DNA of 64,000 nt, taken from assembly GCF_034927245.1 (NCBI RefSeq), contig NZ_JAYFQK010000049.1, positions 1 to 64,000 of the forward strand. The letters run 5' to 3'. This stretch comes from Desulfitobacterium_A sp034927245. GTDB lineage: Bacteria > Bacillota > Desulfitobacteriia > Desulfitobacteriales > Desulfitobacteriaceae. The notes under the pieces are model-generated. The model was not told the DNA's origin and made no database searches. It was given only the letters and a program-made list of their open reading frames with translations. A program made the position numbers and the translations under genes. This document shows positions 53,761 to 61,762 of this stretch, piece after piece. The number at the start of each line of letters is the position of its first letter. Within the stretch, counting starts at the first letter, position 1.

Positions 53761-54867
53761 CTAGTCTATAACCCTATAATCAATCGAAAACGCCTTTAAA
53801 ATATTCTCCTTGATTTCTACCCCTAAGCCCGCTCCTTGAGGGACATGAATAAGGCCTTTGGCCGCCGTAATCTCCGGTTGAATCACATCTTCGGAAAAAT
53901 AGCGTGCGGATGGTGATAAATCTCCGGGAATATAATTATCCTTCAGGCTTGCCAAATGAACATGGAGAATTTTGGAGATACCGCTTTCCATCATACTTCC
54001 TATCCAATAACGAATATGATGGCGGCGGCAGATCTCAATCATTTGTTTTGCATAATACAAGCCGCCCACGCGGCCCACTTTAAGATTGATCACTTGACAC
54101 GCTTTTAATTCGATGGCTTTCCTTAAATCGTCTATCGTTTGAATGCTTTCATCCAAACATAAAGGCGTTGCCAGCTGTTCCTGCAGTTTTTGATAATCTG
54201 CTAAATCACCGGAAGCTAAAGGTTCCTCCAGGCAGAGCAATCCCAATTCATCGATCTCCTTTAGTTCGGATAACTGGTTTGGACCAAAGCTTCGGTTGGC
54301 ATCGGCTAATAACATTAGGTCCGGATACGTTTCCCTGATACGCTTTAATTTGGCAAAACCGTCATTCGGTTTAATCTTTATTTTAAAACGGCTATAGCCT
54401 TCCCGCAGATTCTTCTCGATTTGATCCAACAGTGTTGTAATCTCCAGATCGCCCAATACAATGCCGGCTGGGATGACCTTATTCGTCTCCTCAGGAAAAA
54501 GTGTCTTCATAATCGGCAGTTGCTCTCGCCTGGCCAACAAATCCAATAGGGCATTCTCAACTCCGGCTGTGGCCATAGGAGCGTTGAGATGATTCATCCA
54601 TCGGTGAATTTCAAACGGGTGTTTGATGTCTTTTCCCAGGAGCAAGGGAAGAACGCGATTGAGCAGAACTTGCTTGGAATCGGGAAGCGTTTCCTGCGTA
54701 TAAAACGGTTCATTAAACGCTACGACTTCTCCATAGCCTGCATTTCCCTGCTCATCCATTACCTTGATCACGAGCGTCTCCCGGTGATTAAGAACGGCCT
54801 GGGAAGACTTAAAGGTAAACTTCATTGGCATGCTCAAATGAAAGACTTCAATTTTTTTAATCCACAT
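53761..54867 (-). CDS. menC: o-Succinylbenzoate synthase MenC
   Basis: 368 aa enolase-superfamily enzyme. The catalytic KxK is in RFKIKIKP; metal ligands are LLADANRSF, CLEEPL and CLDES, and NLKVGRVGG supplies the second catalytic Lys. It dehydrates SHCHC to o-succinylbenzoate. The ATG at 54867 overlaps the menE stop by 11 bp, so the two are coupled. It is the last gene of the men operon; relatives include N-acylamino-acid racemases, but the context settles the assignment. Confidence 0.94.
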   Translation of the reverse strand: MWIKKIEVFHLSMPMKFTFKSSQAVLNHRETLVIKVMDEQGNAGYGEVVAFNEPFYTQETLPDSKQVLLNRVLPLLLGKDIKHPFEIHRWMNHLNAPMATAGVENALLDLLARREQLPIMKTLFPEETNKVIPAGIVLGDLEITTLLDQIEKNLREGYSRFKIKIKPNDGFAKLKRIRETYPDLMLLADANRSFGPNQLSELKEIDELGLLCLEEPLASGDLADYQKLQEQLATPLCLDESIQTIDDLRKAIELKACQVINLKVGRVGGLYYAKQMIEICRRHHIRYWIGSMMESGISKILHVHLASLKDNYIPGDLSPSARYFSEDVIQPEITAAKGLIHVPQGAGLGVEIKENILKAFSIDYRVID

Positions 54868-56221
54868 GATACTTCTCAACCAGATTCTTTTTCAGTATTT
54901 TACCTGTCGCATTCTTAGGGAGTTCATCGAGATGAAATATCTTTTGGGGGAGCTTATATTTCGCAATTTTTGCGGATAGATAATCTAGGATCCCCACATC
55001 ATCTAATAAGGAAACAATAAATAAAATCGGAACCTGTCCCCATTTTTTATCCTTCATTCCGACGATGGCACACTCCGAGACAGCAGGGTGCGCATATAAA
55101 ACATTTTCAATTTCTTGGGGATAGATATTTTCCCCCCCGGAGATAATGATGTTTTTACGGCGATCCAGAATGTAAAGAAACCCATCCTCATCGACATAGC
55201 CAATATCTTGGGTATGGATAAAACCTTCAAGCGGCGCTTTGCCAAGATAGCCATCCATGACCATCGGACTTTGGATTAAAACTTCACCGACTCCCTTTTC
55301 ATCGGGATTATCGATGCGAATCGTAACACCCGGCAAAGGCAGGCCGACGGATTCCAGCTTCTGCGGATACTCTAATACGGAAAACGTTGTGGATTGACTT
55401 GTGGTCTCAGTCATGCCATAGCTTTTGTAAATGGGAATTCCTTTCACTAAGCATGTTTCGACCAACGGTTTAGGGATAAATTCACCGCTCACCAGAACCA
55501 TCCTCAACTGATGGTGATGAATTCGATCCATAATCCTCATCAGCATGGTGGGGACCAGTGACAGCATATTGACAGTGCCGTCTTCAATCCATTTTAGGGT
55601 CTGTTTCTCGTCAAACTTCTCCATTAAGGTAATGCCAGTCCCATTATATAAACTGCGCATCAGAATACTTAAGCCACCGATATGGTACATCGGGAGAACC
55701 AGCAGCCAATTATCCTCTTCCGTTACCCCCAGCCGCTGTTGAGAAGCCCTGACATGGGCATAAAACTGTTTCCAGCGCAGGGGGACTGATTTAAACTCAC
55801 CGCCGGTTGCGCTGGTGCTCATAATAACCGCAATGTGTTCCGGATCATATTCATCCGCTAGCTTAACATTTTCATCGATCTCACTTTGCAACACTTCATC
55901 AAAGGGGATAAACGTCTGATCATCCGAAAATACGACACGGATATTTAACGTTTTTAATTTCTGTGAGATTTCCTCTTGGGTTAAACGCGTATTGAGCATC
56001 AGCACTTCGATTTCCAAGGCTTGCAAGGCCAGGTAAAAAAGGGCTGTCGCTACTGAATTATGGGCATAAAGCGCGACCCGACGTTCGCCTTTGACAAACT
56101 TGGATAAGCGGCGCGCCAGCTCGGTTACGCGTTGATCCGTTTCTTGGAAGGTCAGGTCATTTAGGAATCTCTTATGTGGGTTTTGGCGGGCTTGCTGATT
56201 AAGCCAGTTCACAATGTTCAC
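54857..56221 (-). CDS. menE: o-Succinylbenzoate-CoA ligase MenE
   Basis: 454 aa adenylate-forming ligase. The P-loop-like motif is MSTSATGGEFKSVPL, with SYGMTETTSQ, GGENIYPQEIENVLYAHP and the C-terminal catalytic Lys in PKNATGKILKKNL. It makes OSB-CoA. The start is GTG 56221 with a weak upstream site. It lies 760 bp after menB, where most relatives have a short gap; that gap holds structured repeats, so expression may need its own promoter. Confidence 0.94.
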   Translation of the reverse strand: MNIVNWLNQQARQNPHKRFLNDLTFQETDQRVTELARRLSKFVKGERRVALYAHNSVATALFYLALQALEIEVLMLNTRLTQEEISQKLKTLNIRVVFSDDQTFIPFDEVLQSEIDENVKLADEYDPEHIAVIMSTSATGGEFKSVPLRWKQFYAHVRASQQRLGVTEEDNWLLVLPMYHIGGLSILMRSLYNGTGITLMEKFDEKQTLKWIEDGTVNMLSLVPTMLMRIMDRIHHHQLRMVLVSGEFIPKPLVETCLVKGIPIYKSYGMTETTSQSTTFSVLEYPQKLESVGLPLPGVTIRIDNPDEKGVGEVLIQSPMVMDGYLGKAPLEGFIHTQDIGYVDEDGFLYILDRRKNIIISGGENIYPQEIENVLYAHPAVSECAIVGMKDKKWGQVPILFIVSLLDDVGILDYLSAKIAKYKLPQKIFHLDELPKNATGKILKKNLVEKYHVD

Positions 56222-56280
56222 CTGTTTCTGTAAGTTATCGTATGTACGTATTACTTGGGCTGTTTTGAAAGGGGACTTTG

Positions 56281-56556
56281 AAAGAGGCCTTTCGTTATCT
56301 ATTCAGGCGAGGCGTTCGCCTACCAAACTAATGACTTAAACTTGGGATTTGGAGAGGGGTCGTCGCGTGTTTTCGCCGTCCATGGCACACGCGACACTTG
56401 ACACGTCCTGTGTCATCGCTGCCAAAATCGGCTCCTGCCTCTGTTGGCAGCGGCGCACGTCCTATGCGCCGCCCCGCTGAAGCCGCTGCCCCAAGTTTAA
56501 GTCAAGTTTGGTGACGACTCTCTTGAAAGCCTTCATAGCTAACGAAAGGCTCTTTT
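56281..56556. mobile_element. MITE-like element with about 28-bp imperfect terminal inverted repeats
   Basis: AAAGAGGCCTTTCGTTATCT... at 56281-56308 matches the reverse complement of 56529-56556 with a few mismatches. Between the ends are nested hairpins: GTCGCGTGT / ACACGCGAC (56362-56394), TGACAC / GTGTCA (56399-56415) and GCGGCGCA / TGCGCCGC (56450-56472). No ORF. A stretch of about 45 bp (56427-56473) closely matches 16813-16860 in the lepA-hemW gap. It sits inside the men operon. Confidence 0.65.
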
Positions 56557-56690
56557 GGGTCTAGGGAGTAAACGGATTAGGTTTAGAGGAGTGTGCCATT
56601 GCCAATATTCACAATCCCCTTGCTTTAAACCATCGCTTAGAAACCGTTTCACTTGTCCTTTCGCTAGTACATCTCAAAATTCCCGAGAGC

Positions 56691-56925
56691 GTAGCTTCAC
56701 GCATAGAAGTGAGCGCTTTTGCGGAAGGGTGGTTATGTACACGATGTTTCCGAGGGTTAGCGAAGCCACTTGGTTCACTTCAGGTATTACCCTTAGGTTT
56801 GGCTTAGCTCCCACGGAAACAAGGGTGCCGACGTCACATGGACGTGCCTAGTGCAGAGCCCTCATGGATGAGAAAAGGCTCTGCTAGCCCTGGAGCGCTA
56901 AGTAAGCGGATATGCGTGAAGCTAC
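56691..56925. repeat. Second structured segment bounded by a perfect 15-bp inverted repeat
   Basis: GTAGCTTCACGCATA (56691-56705) is exactly inverted at 56911-56925. Inside is a terminator-like hairpin GCAGAGCC / GGCTCTGC (56853-56884). A 98-codon ORF crossing this region (56555-56851) has no family features. It could be a structured RNA or a degenerate repeat; it lies 60 bp downstream of the menB stop. Confidence 0.6.
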
Positions 56926-56984
56926 ACGACCCAGAATCCTTGAAGGGGACGACCCAAACTTCTTAAACTTCAACAGTGAATCGA

Positions 56985-57824
56985 TCACGGGAACTTCGGG
57001 AACTGCTGATAATCGGGCTTACGCTTTTGAAGATAAGCGTCCCGGCCTTCTTTGGCTTCATCACTTGTGTAGAATAACAAAGTTGCATCACCGGCTAATT
57101 GCTGCAGACCGGCTAAACCATCGGTATCGGCATTAAATGCAGCTTTCATGAAGCGTAAAGCTGTCGGGGAATGCTGCAAAATTTCTTTTGCCCATTTAAC
57201 CGTTTCTTCCTCAAGTTGGTCAAAGGGAACCACGGTGTTTACCAATCCCATGTCCAATGCTTCTTGGGCTGTGTATTGGCGGCATAAATACCAAATCTCC
57301 CGGGCTTTTTTATGTCCTATGATGCGTGCCAAATAGCCAGCTCCATAACCTGCATCAAAAGAACCGACCTTTGGTCCGGTTTGACCGAATTTCGCATTTT
57401 CTGAGGCAATGCTTAAATCGCAAACGATATGTAAGACATGCCCTCCGCCGATAGCAAAGCCATTGACCATAGCAATTACCGGTTTAGGGATCACCCGTAT
57501 TAACCGCTGCAGATCTAAAACGTTCAGCCGGGGAATCTGATCGTCACCAACATATCCCCCGTTTCCCCGAACGCGCTGATCACCGCCGGAACAAAAAGCT
57601 TCCTTTTCTTGACCTTGTCCATGATTAGCCCCTGTCAATATAATGACACCGATTTCACTGTCCTCGCGGGCGACAGTAAAGGCATGGATCAATTCCATGA
57701 CGGTTTTGGGGCGAAAGGCATTGCGGACTTCCGGTCGGTTAATCGTGATTTTCGCGATTCCCTCATACGTCTCATAAAGGATATCCTCATAGTTACGGTT
57801 TGCTGGTTTCCATGGAAATTTCAT
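56985..57824 (-). CDS. menB: 1,4-Dihydroxy-2-naphthoyl-CoA synthase MenB
   Basis: 279 aa crotonase-fold enzyme of the bacterial MenB type. It has the long variable loop GANHGQGQEKEAFCSGGDQRVRGNGGYVG, the oxyanion region NGFAIGGGHVLHIVCDLSIAS, GPKVGSFDAGYGAGYLARI and the C-terminal family tail REKKPDYQQFP-like (QKRKPDYQQFPKFP). It closes the naphthoquinone ring. The ATG at 57824 has GGAGGG nine bases upstream. It overlaps the end region of menH by a few bases apart from its start. Confidence 0.96.
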   Translation of the reverse strand: MKFPWKPANRNYEDILYETYEGIAKITINRPEVRNAFRPKTVMELIHAFTVAREDSEIGVIILTGANHGQGQEKEAFCSGGDQRVRGNGGYVGDDQIPRLNVLDLQRLIRVIPKPVIAMVNGFAIGGGHVLHIVCDLSIASENAKFGQTGPKVGSFDAGYGAGYLARIIGHKKAREIWYLCRQYTAQEALDMGLVNTVVPFDQLEEETVKWAKEILQHSPTALRFMKAAFNADTDGLAGLQQLAGDATLLFYTSDEAKEGRDAYLQKRKPDYQQFPKFP

Positions 57825-57826
57825 AA

Positions 57827-58639
57827 TCATATCCCTCCAATTATTAAATTTAAATCCGATTGCACCGCATCACAAAAGGCCTGAGGGTTTTCAATATGCG
57901 TATTATGTCCGGCCCCCACAATAATTTCTCTCTTGATCCCAGGGTTTAACTTGGCGAACCCTTGACCCACCTTTTGGTATTTCTCATCATATTCGCCATT
58001 GATATAAAGAACAGGCATGGTTAATTTTGAGACTTCATTTCGCAAGCATGGATATATGCCTTGTCCCGTTGCAAGCAGAGTATTCGCCAAGGCATGGGGG
58101 TCATTTTGCAGCCGCCTTTCCTTGATCTTTTCGCATATATCCCGGGGCAGATTTTTTTGTGAAGCAAATAGTTCAAGCCCGGACCAGTAATCATTAAACC
58201 ATTCTATCCCATTTTCTTGGATTGATTTCGCCAGCCAAACATCCTGCTGACAGCGCTGAATTTTTCTTTGGACATCACCCAACCCATAGGATGAACTTTC
58301 AAGAATAAGCCGGAGAACTTCCCGCGGATAGGTTAAAGCATAAGCTAGAGCAATACGTCCACCCATTGAGTAACCGAGCAGGGAATACTGATCAAACCCT
58401 AAATGCCGAATAAGCGCATGAAGCTGTTCAAGCAGCGCTGGCAAAAGATAAGGTTCAAGGGAATGGGGTTTGTCACTCAAACCATGGCCGATCAAATCGA
58501 CCAAAACCATTTGGCAGTTATCCAATCGAATATGATCCCAAGTTGTTGAATTTTCAGCAAAGCCGTGTAAACAGATGATAGGCCGGCCGCTCCCTTTGAC
58601 AGTCACAGCATACCGGAGGTTTTCAATTGTAAAAAACAT
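57827..58639 (-). CDS. menH: SHCHC synthase MenH (alpha/beta hydrolase)
   Basis: 270 aa. Oxyanion motif LHGFAENSTTWDHI, nucleophile elbow GYSMGGRIAL, acid INGEYDEKY and His GAGHNTHIENP. It eliminates pyruvate from SEPHCHC. The start ATG 58639 has AGGAG; the longer ORF from 58744 overlaps menD and is rejected. It lies between menD and menB in the operon. Confidence 0.93.
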   Translation of the reverse strand: MFFTIENLRYAVTVKGSGRPIICLHGFAENSTTWDHIRLDNCQMVLVDLIGHGLSDKPHSLEPYLLPALLEQLHALIRHLGFDQYSLLGYSMGGRIALAYALTYPREVLRLILESSSYGLGDVQRKIQRCQQDVWLAKSIQENGIEWFNDYWSGLELFASQKNLPRDICEKIKERRLQNDPHALANTLLATGQGIYPCLRNEVSKLTMPVLYINGEYDEKYQKVGQGFAKLNPGIKREIIVGAGHNTHIENPQAFCDAVQSDLNLIIGGI

Positions 58640-58649
58640 TTGTTTACTC

Positions 58650-60335
58650 CTAAGCTTCTTTCTTATCTTTCCTATCTTTTTTATCTTTAAAACTTGTGTA
58701 AAGATCATGCAGTCTTTTACTGACTTCGGCATCAATATGCACATTTAAAACCTTAACACCAGCCAGGGTTAAAGCCTTCCGGAAATCCTGCTCAAAGGAC
58801 TCATAGTTATCGGGTTCAAAATAGGTTACATCATATAAAGCCTTCAGTCCGCTAAAATCCATACCATGCGGCGTCATAAACAAAAGCTCAAAGTACTTGT
58901 TCTCACTATGGGGTAAATATTTGAAAATAGCTCCGCCGTCATTATTGAACACCACTATGACTAGGTTGAGGTGATGTTTTTTCCCGATAAGCAGGCCATT
59001 CAAATCATGGAAAAAGGCTAAATCCCCCGTCAATAATACTGTCGGATGTTCACTCGTAGAAATTCCCAGCGCTGTAGAAATCGTTCCATCAATACCATTC
59101 GCCCCGCGATTGCAGAGGATTTTCAGCGTTTGGCGGCGCGCTTCCAAAAAATAATCGACATCACGGATTGCCATACTATTGGCGACACATAAACGGCCTC
59201 CTTCAGGCAGCATATCCTGTATCTCTTGAACCAATCTTCCTTCAAATAACCCTGCTTCCTCTCGGGCGAGATTCAACCGCCCGCGCATTTCTTTCTGATA
59301 ATATTGCCAGCGTCGTAAGTATTGGGCGTTCGTATTCCGGACACCGATCGAATGGGCAAAAGCCTTCGGATCGGCAACAATATAGCGATTAATCGCTAAA
59401 GAAGGAGCACGGTATTGAAAAGTTTTTCCGACTTGAAAATATAAGACATCCCGATGCATCGCCAGAAACTGCTGTAAACGTTTAGATACAGGGGTCTGCC
59501 CAAAATGAATGATGTAATCCGGTTTCAGTTCCTTTTTTAGGTCATCATTTTTGAGGAATGCGTCATAGCTGTCGATGATCTGCTCATGATCGTAATTACG
59601 GAAATTAGAAATGGGATCAGCTAGGACGGGGGCCTTCAAGCGCTCTGCCAATTCCAGAACCTCACGATGATAATTCGCATACGCATCTCCGCCGCAGATC
59701 AAGATTCCGTTTTTGTCCTGAAAAATAGAATCATCTATCGTTAACCGGCTCACATCCCCCATCCACTCAAAGGGGTATTTTAAACGGCCTGCACTGAAAT
59801 CCACCTGGCTTAAATCGGGAACTAAAGGCTCCCGTAAGGGAACATTGATATGCGCTACCCCATACTCGCCGGACATCGCACTCACATAAGCCTTGCGCAT
59901 CACTGTCCGCACATACCGGTACATCGCTTCCCTTTCTTCGGGGAGCGCTAGCTCTTCAAAATATACAACATAATCATGGTAAATTTTGATTTGGTCGATG
60001 GTTTGCGGAGCACCGACTTGACGCAATTCAGGGGGACGGTCTGCGGTTAAAATGATCAAGGGAACTTTGGAATGCTTTGCTTCAACAACAGCCGGCCAAT
60101 AGTGGGTAACGGCAGAACCTGAGGAACAAACTAGGACAACCGGCCGTTCCTTTTCCTTCGCTATCCCTAAGGCAAAGAATCCGGCGGATCGTTCATCAAT
60201 GCTGATATAGACCTCAAAGTCGTGTTCGCAAAACAATATCGCCAGCGGGGCTGAACGAGACCCCGGACTAATCACAACTTCACGCACACCCAGCTGATTC
60301 AGCTCATCGACTAGCGCCGCAATATAATGGGTCAT
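58650..60335 (-). CDS. menD: SEPHCHC synthase MenD
   Basis: 561 aa ThDP-dependent enzyme. N-terminal VVISPGSRSAPLAI and SIDERSAGFFALGIAKE bind cofactor and substrate, a central FAD-like domain follows, and the C-terminal PP domain has LTGDLAFFHDLNGLL and NNDGGAIFKYLPH (the GDG/ND metal motif in its MenD form). It joins 2-oxoglutarate to isochorismate. ATG 60335 has GAGGGG eight bases upstream; a GTG at 60344 overlaps that site. Confidence 0.96.
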   Translation of the reverse strand: MTHYIAALVDELNQLGVREVVISPGSRSAPLAILFCEHDFEVYISIDERSAGFFALGIAKEKERPVVLVCSSGSAVTHYWPAVVEAKHSKVPLIILTADRPPELRQVGAPQTIDQIKIYHDYVVYFEELALPEEREAMYRYVRTVMRKAYVSAMSGEYGVAHINVPLREPLVPDLSQVDFSAGRLKYPFEWMGDVSRLTIDDSIFQDKNGILICGGDAYANYHREVLELAERLKAPVLADPISNFRNYDHEQIIDSYDAFLKNDDLKKELKPDYIIHFGQTPVSKRLQQFLAMHRDVLYFQVGKTFQYRAPSLAINRYIVADPKAFAHSIGVRNTNAQYLRRWQYYQKEMRGRLNLAREEAGLFEGRLVQEIQDMLPEGGRLCVANSMAIRDVDYFLEARRQTLKILCNRGANGIDGTISTALGISTSEHPTVLLTGDLAFFHDLNGLLIGKKHHLNLVIVVFNNDGGAIFKYLPHSENKYFELLFMTPHGMDFSGLKALYDVTYFEPDNYESFEQDFRKALTLAGVKVLNVHIDAEVSKRLHDLYTSFKDKKDRKDKKEA

Positions 60336-60353
60336 CTCATTCACCCCTCAAAT

Positions 60354-61505
60354 CTATAGACTTTCGACAATCGTTCTCACTTTATTTTCCGTCTCCCGAT
60401 ACTCTTCTTCGCAATCCGAATCGTTCACGATCCCACATCCTGCGTAGGCATAAACCTTATTCTTTTCAATGAGTGCCGAACGGATGCCCACGACAAATAG
60501 TCCGTTTCCCTGCTCATCCATAATGCCGATCGGCGCAGCATACAAGCCCCGTTCATGCTTTTCAAAGCGCCGGATTATGGCCAGCGCTTCTTGGACGGGA
60601 TAGCCTCCTAAAGCAGGGGTTGGGTGCAAGCGGGATACCCACTCGGTCAAAGCACAGTTTTCGCTTTCTTTGGCTTTAATCCGTGTTTGCAAATGATGCA
60701 GATTTTTAAGCGTTAAAATCGTTGTCTCGCCGATGCTGACCTCATCGCTATACCTTCTCATCACATCGGCTATGTAATCTATGACAATTTGATGTTCATG
60801 GCGGTTTTTCGGATCGTTGAAGAGCGCCGCTTTTTGCTTTTCATCGTGTTCCTTATCCCCTCTTGAAATCGTTCCTGCTAAAGCATAACTGATGATTTGT
60901 TCGTTATCCTTTTGCACTAAGATTTCCGGAGTAGCGCCAAGGAATGTTTTACCCTCTTTGGAGTAAGCAAAAATAAAGGAATTCTGATTTTTCTCCATAA
61001 GATTATTTAAGGCGCTTGCAATCGATACGTCTGTCTCACAGACGATCTTTACTTCTCGGGAAATGACAACCTTCTTCACCTTTCCCGCGACAATTTCTTG
61101 TTTCACATTATTGAATAACTCTTGCCACTGACCGTAATCATCCTTCATTATCTCGTAAACATGCTTCTGGGCTGTGAACTCTTTATCCGGAATATCAATT
61201 GCTTCTTTGCTGTAATAAAAGGTTTGTTTCCCATCCTTCTTAACAAAGTAAAATTCAAAAGCAATCGTTTCATTGCCCAGCCCCGCCCATTTTTGATCCT
61301 CAGTCATGGGAAAAAAACTTCGCGTCGAAAAGACATACGGAAATTGAAGTAAGCTTTCCCCTGCTTTAAACGTCCTTAAGCGTCTTGCTCCAATGATGAG
61401 TTCTTTTTTTAGGGGATTATAGAACCAAACGCGTTCTTCTTGTTCAAAATGCTGCCAAAATGAAAGCGGACTTTTGAGATACAGTTCTTGACGATGATAA
61501 ATCAT
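60354..61505 (-). CDS. menF: Isochorismate synthase MenF
   Basis: 383 aa chorismate-utilising enzyme. The core has KVVISREVKI, FIFAYSKEGKTFLGATPEIL, ALAGTISRGDKEHD, HHLQTRIKAK and LHPTPALGGYPVQEAL with the catalytic Glu region (FEKHERGLYAAPIGIMDEQGNGLFVVGIRSAL). It converts chorismate to isochorismate, the first menaquinone step. ATG 61505 is used; the ORF from 61598 would read through octamer repeats. First gene of menF-D-H-B-E-C. Confidence 0.95.
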   Translation of the reverse strand: MIYHRQELYLKSPLSFWQHFEQEERVWFYNPLKKELIIGARRLRTFKAGESLLQFPYVFSTRSFFPMTEDQKWAGLGNETIAFEFYFVKKDGKQTFYYSKEAIDIPDKEFTAQKHVYEIMKDDYGQWQELFNNVKQEIVAGKVKKVVISREVKIVCETDVSIASALNNLMEKNQNSFIFAYSKEGKTFLGATPEILVQKDNEQIISYALAGTISRGDKEHDEKQKAALFNDPKNRHEHQIVIDYIADVMRRYSDEVSIGETTILTLKNLHHLQTRIKAKESENCALTEWVSRLHPTPALGGYPVQEALAIIRRFEKHERGLYAAPIGIMDEQGNGLFVVGIRSALIEKNKVYAYAGCGIVNDSDCEEEYRETENKVRTIVESL

Positions 61506-61537
61506 GCTTCTCGCCTTTTTCCTCGTTATTAGTTTAT

Positions 61538-61582
61538 ACTTTGAGCCTTGAGACTTTGAGACCTTGAGATTTTGAGATTTTG
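61538..61582. repeat. Octamer tandem repeats in the menF leader
   Basis: Five to six tandem copies of an 8-bp unit ACTTTGAG / ACCTTGAG / ATTTTGAG (one copy is 7 bp) lie between the presumed transcription start and the menF start codon. Such short repeats can change copy number by slippage. Confidence 0.8.
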
Positions 61583-61594
61583 TTGTCCGAAGCT

Positions 61595-61624
61595 CCAAGA
61601 TATGAACCTTAATTCATATCTTGG
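61595..61624 (-). promoter_or_regulatory. Perfect 12-bp palindrome at the men operon promoter
   Basis: CCAAGATATGAA-N6-TTCATATCTTGG is a perfect 12+12 palindrome. Directly upstream on the minus strand is an extended -10 (TGATATACT; hexamer 61635-61630), putting the likely transcription start at the palindrome's edge. It may be an operator for an unknown regulator or a 5' hairpin of the mRNA. Confidence 0.7.
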
Positions 61625-61681
61625 TATTCAGTATATCACATATTTTATGAATTCCTATAACTTTTATCAAAAATTTAAAGA

Positions 61682-61728
61682 AAAGGTGCATCGCAATACT
61701 CTCTTAAGTGAGTTAGCGATGCACCTTT
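61682..61728. terminator. Terminator downstream of the serpin gene
   Basis: Perfect 13-bp stem AAAGGTGCATCGC / GCGATGCACCTTT; the minus strand continues TCTTTAAATTTTT. It separates the serpin from the men promoter. Confidence 0.88.
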
Positions 61729-61762
61729 GGAACTATTTTTCTAAATTAAGGGTCTAACAAAG

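Noticed and set aside
56555..56851. 98-codon plus-strand ORF in the menB-menE gap
   Set aside because: Composition is unlike a real protein, no ribosome-binding site, and it spans structured repeat DNA.
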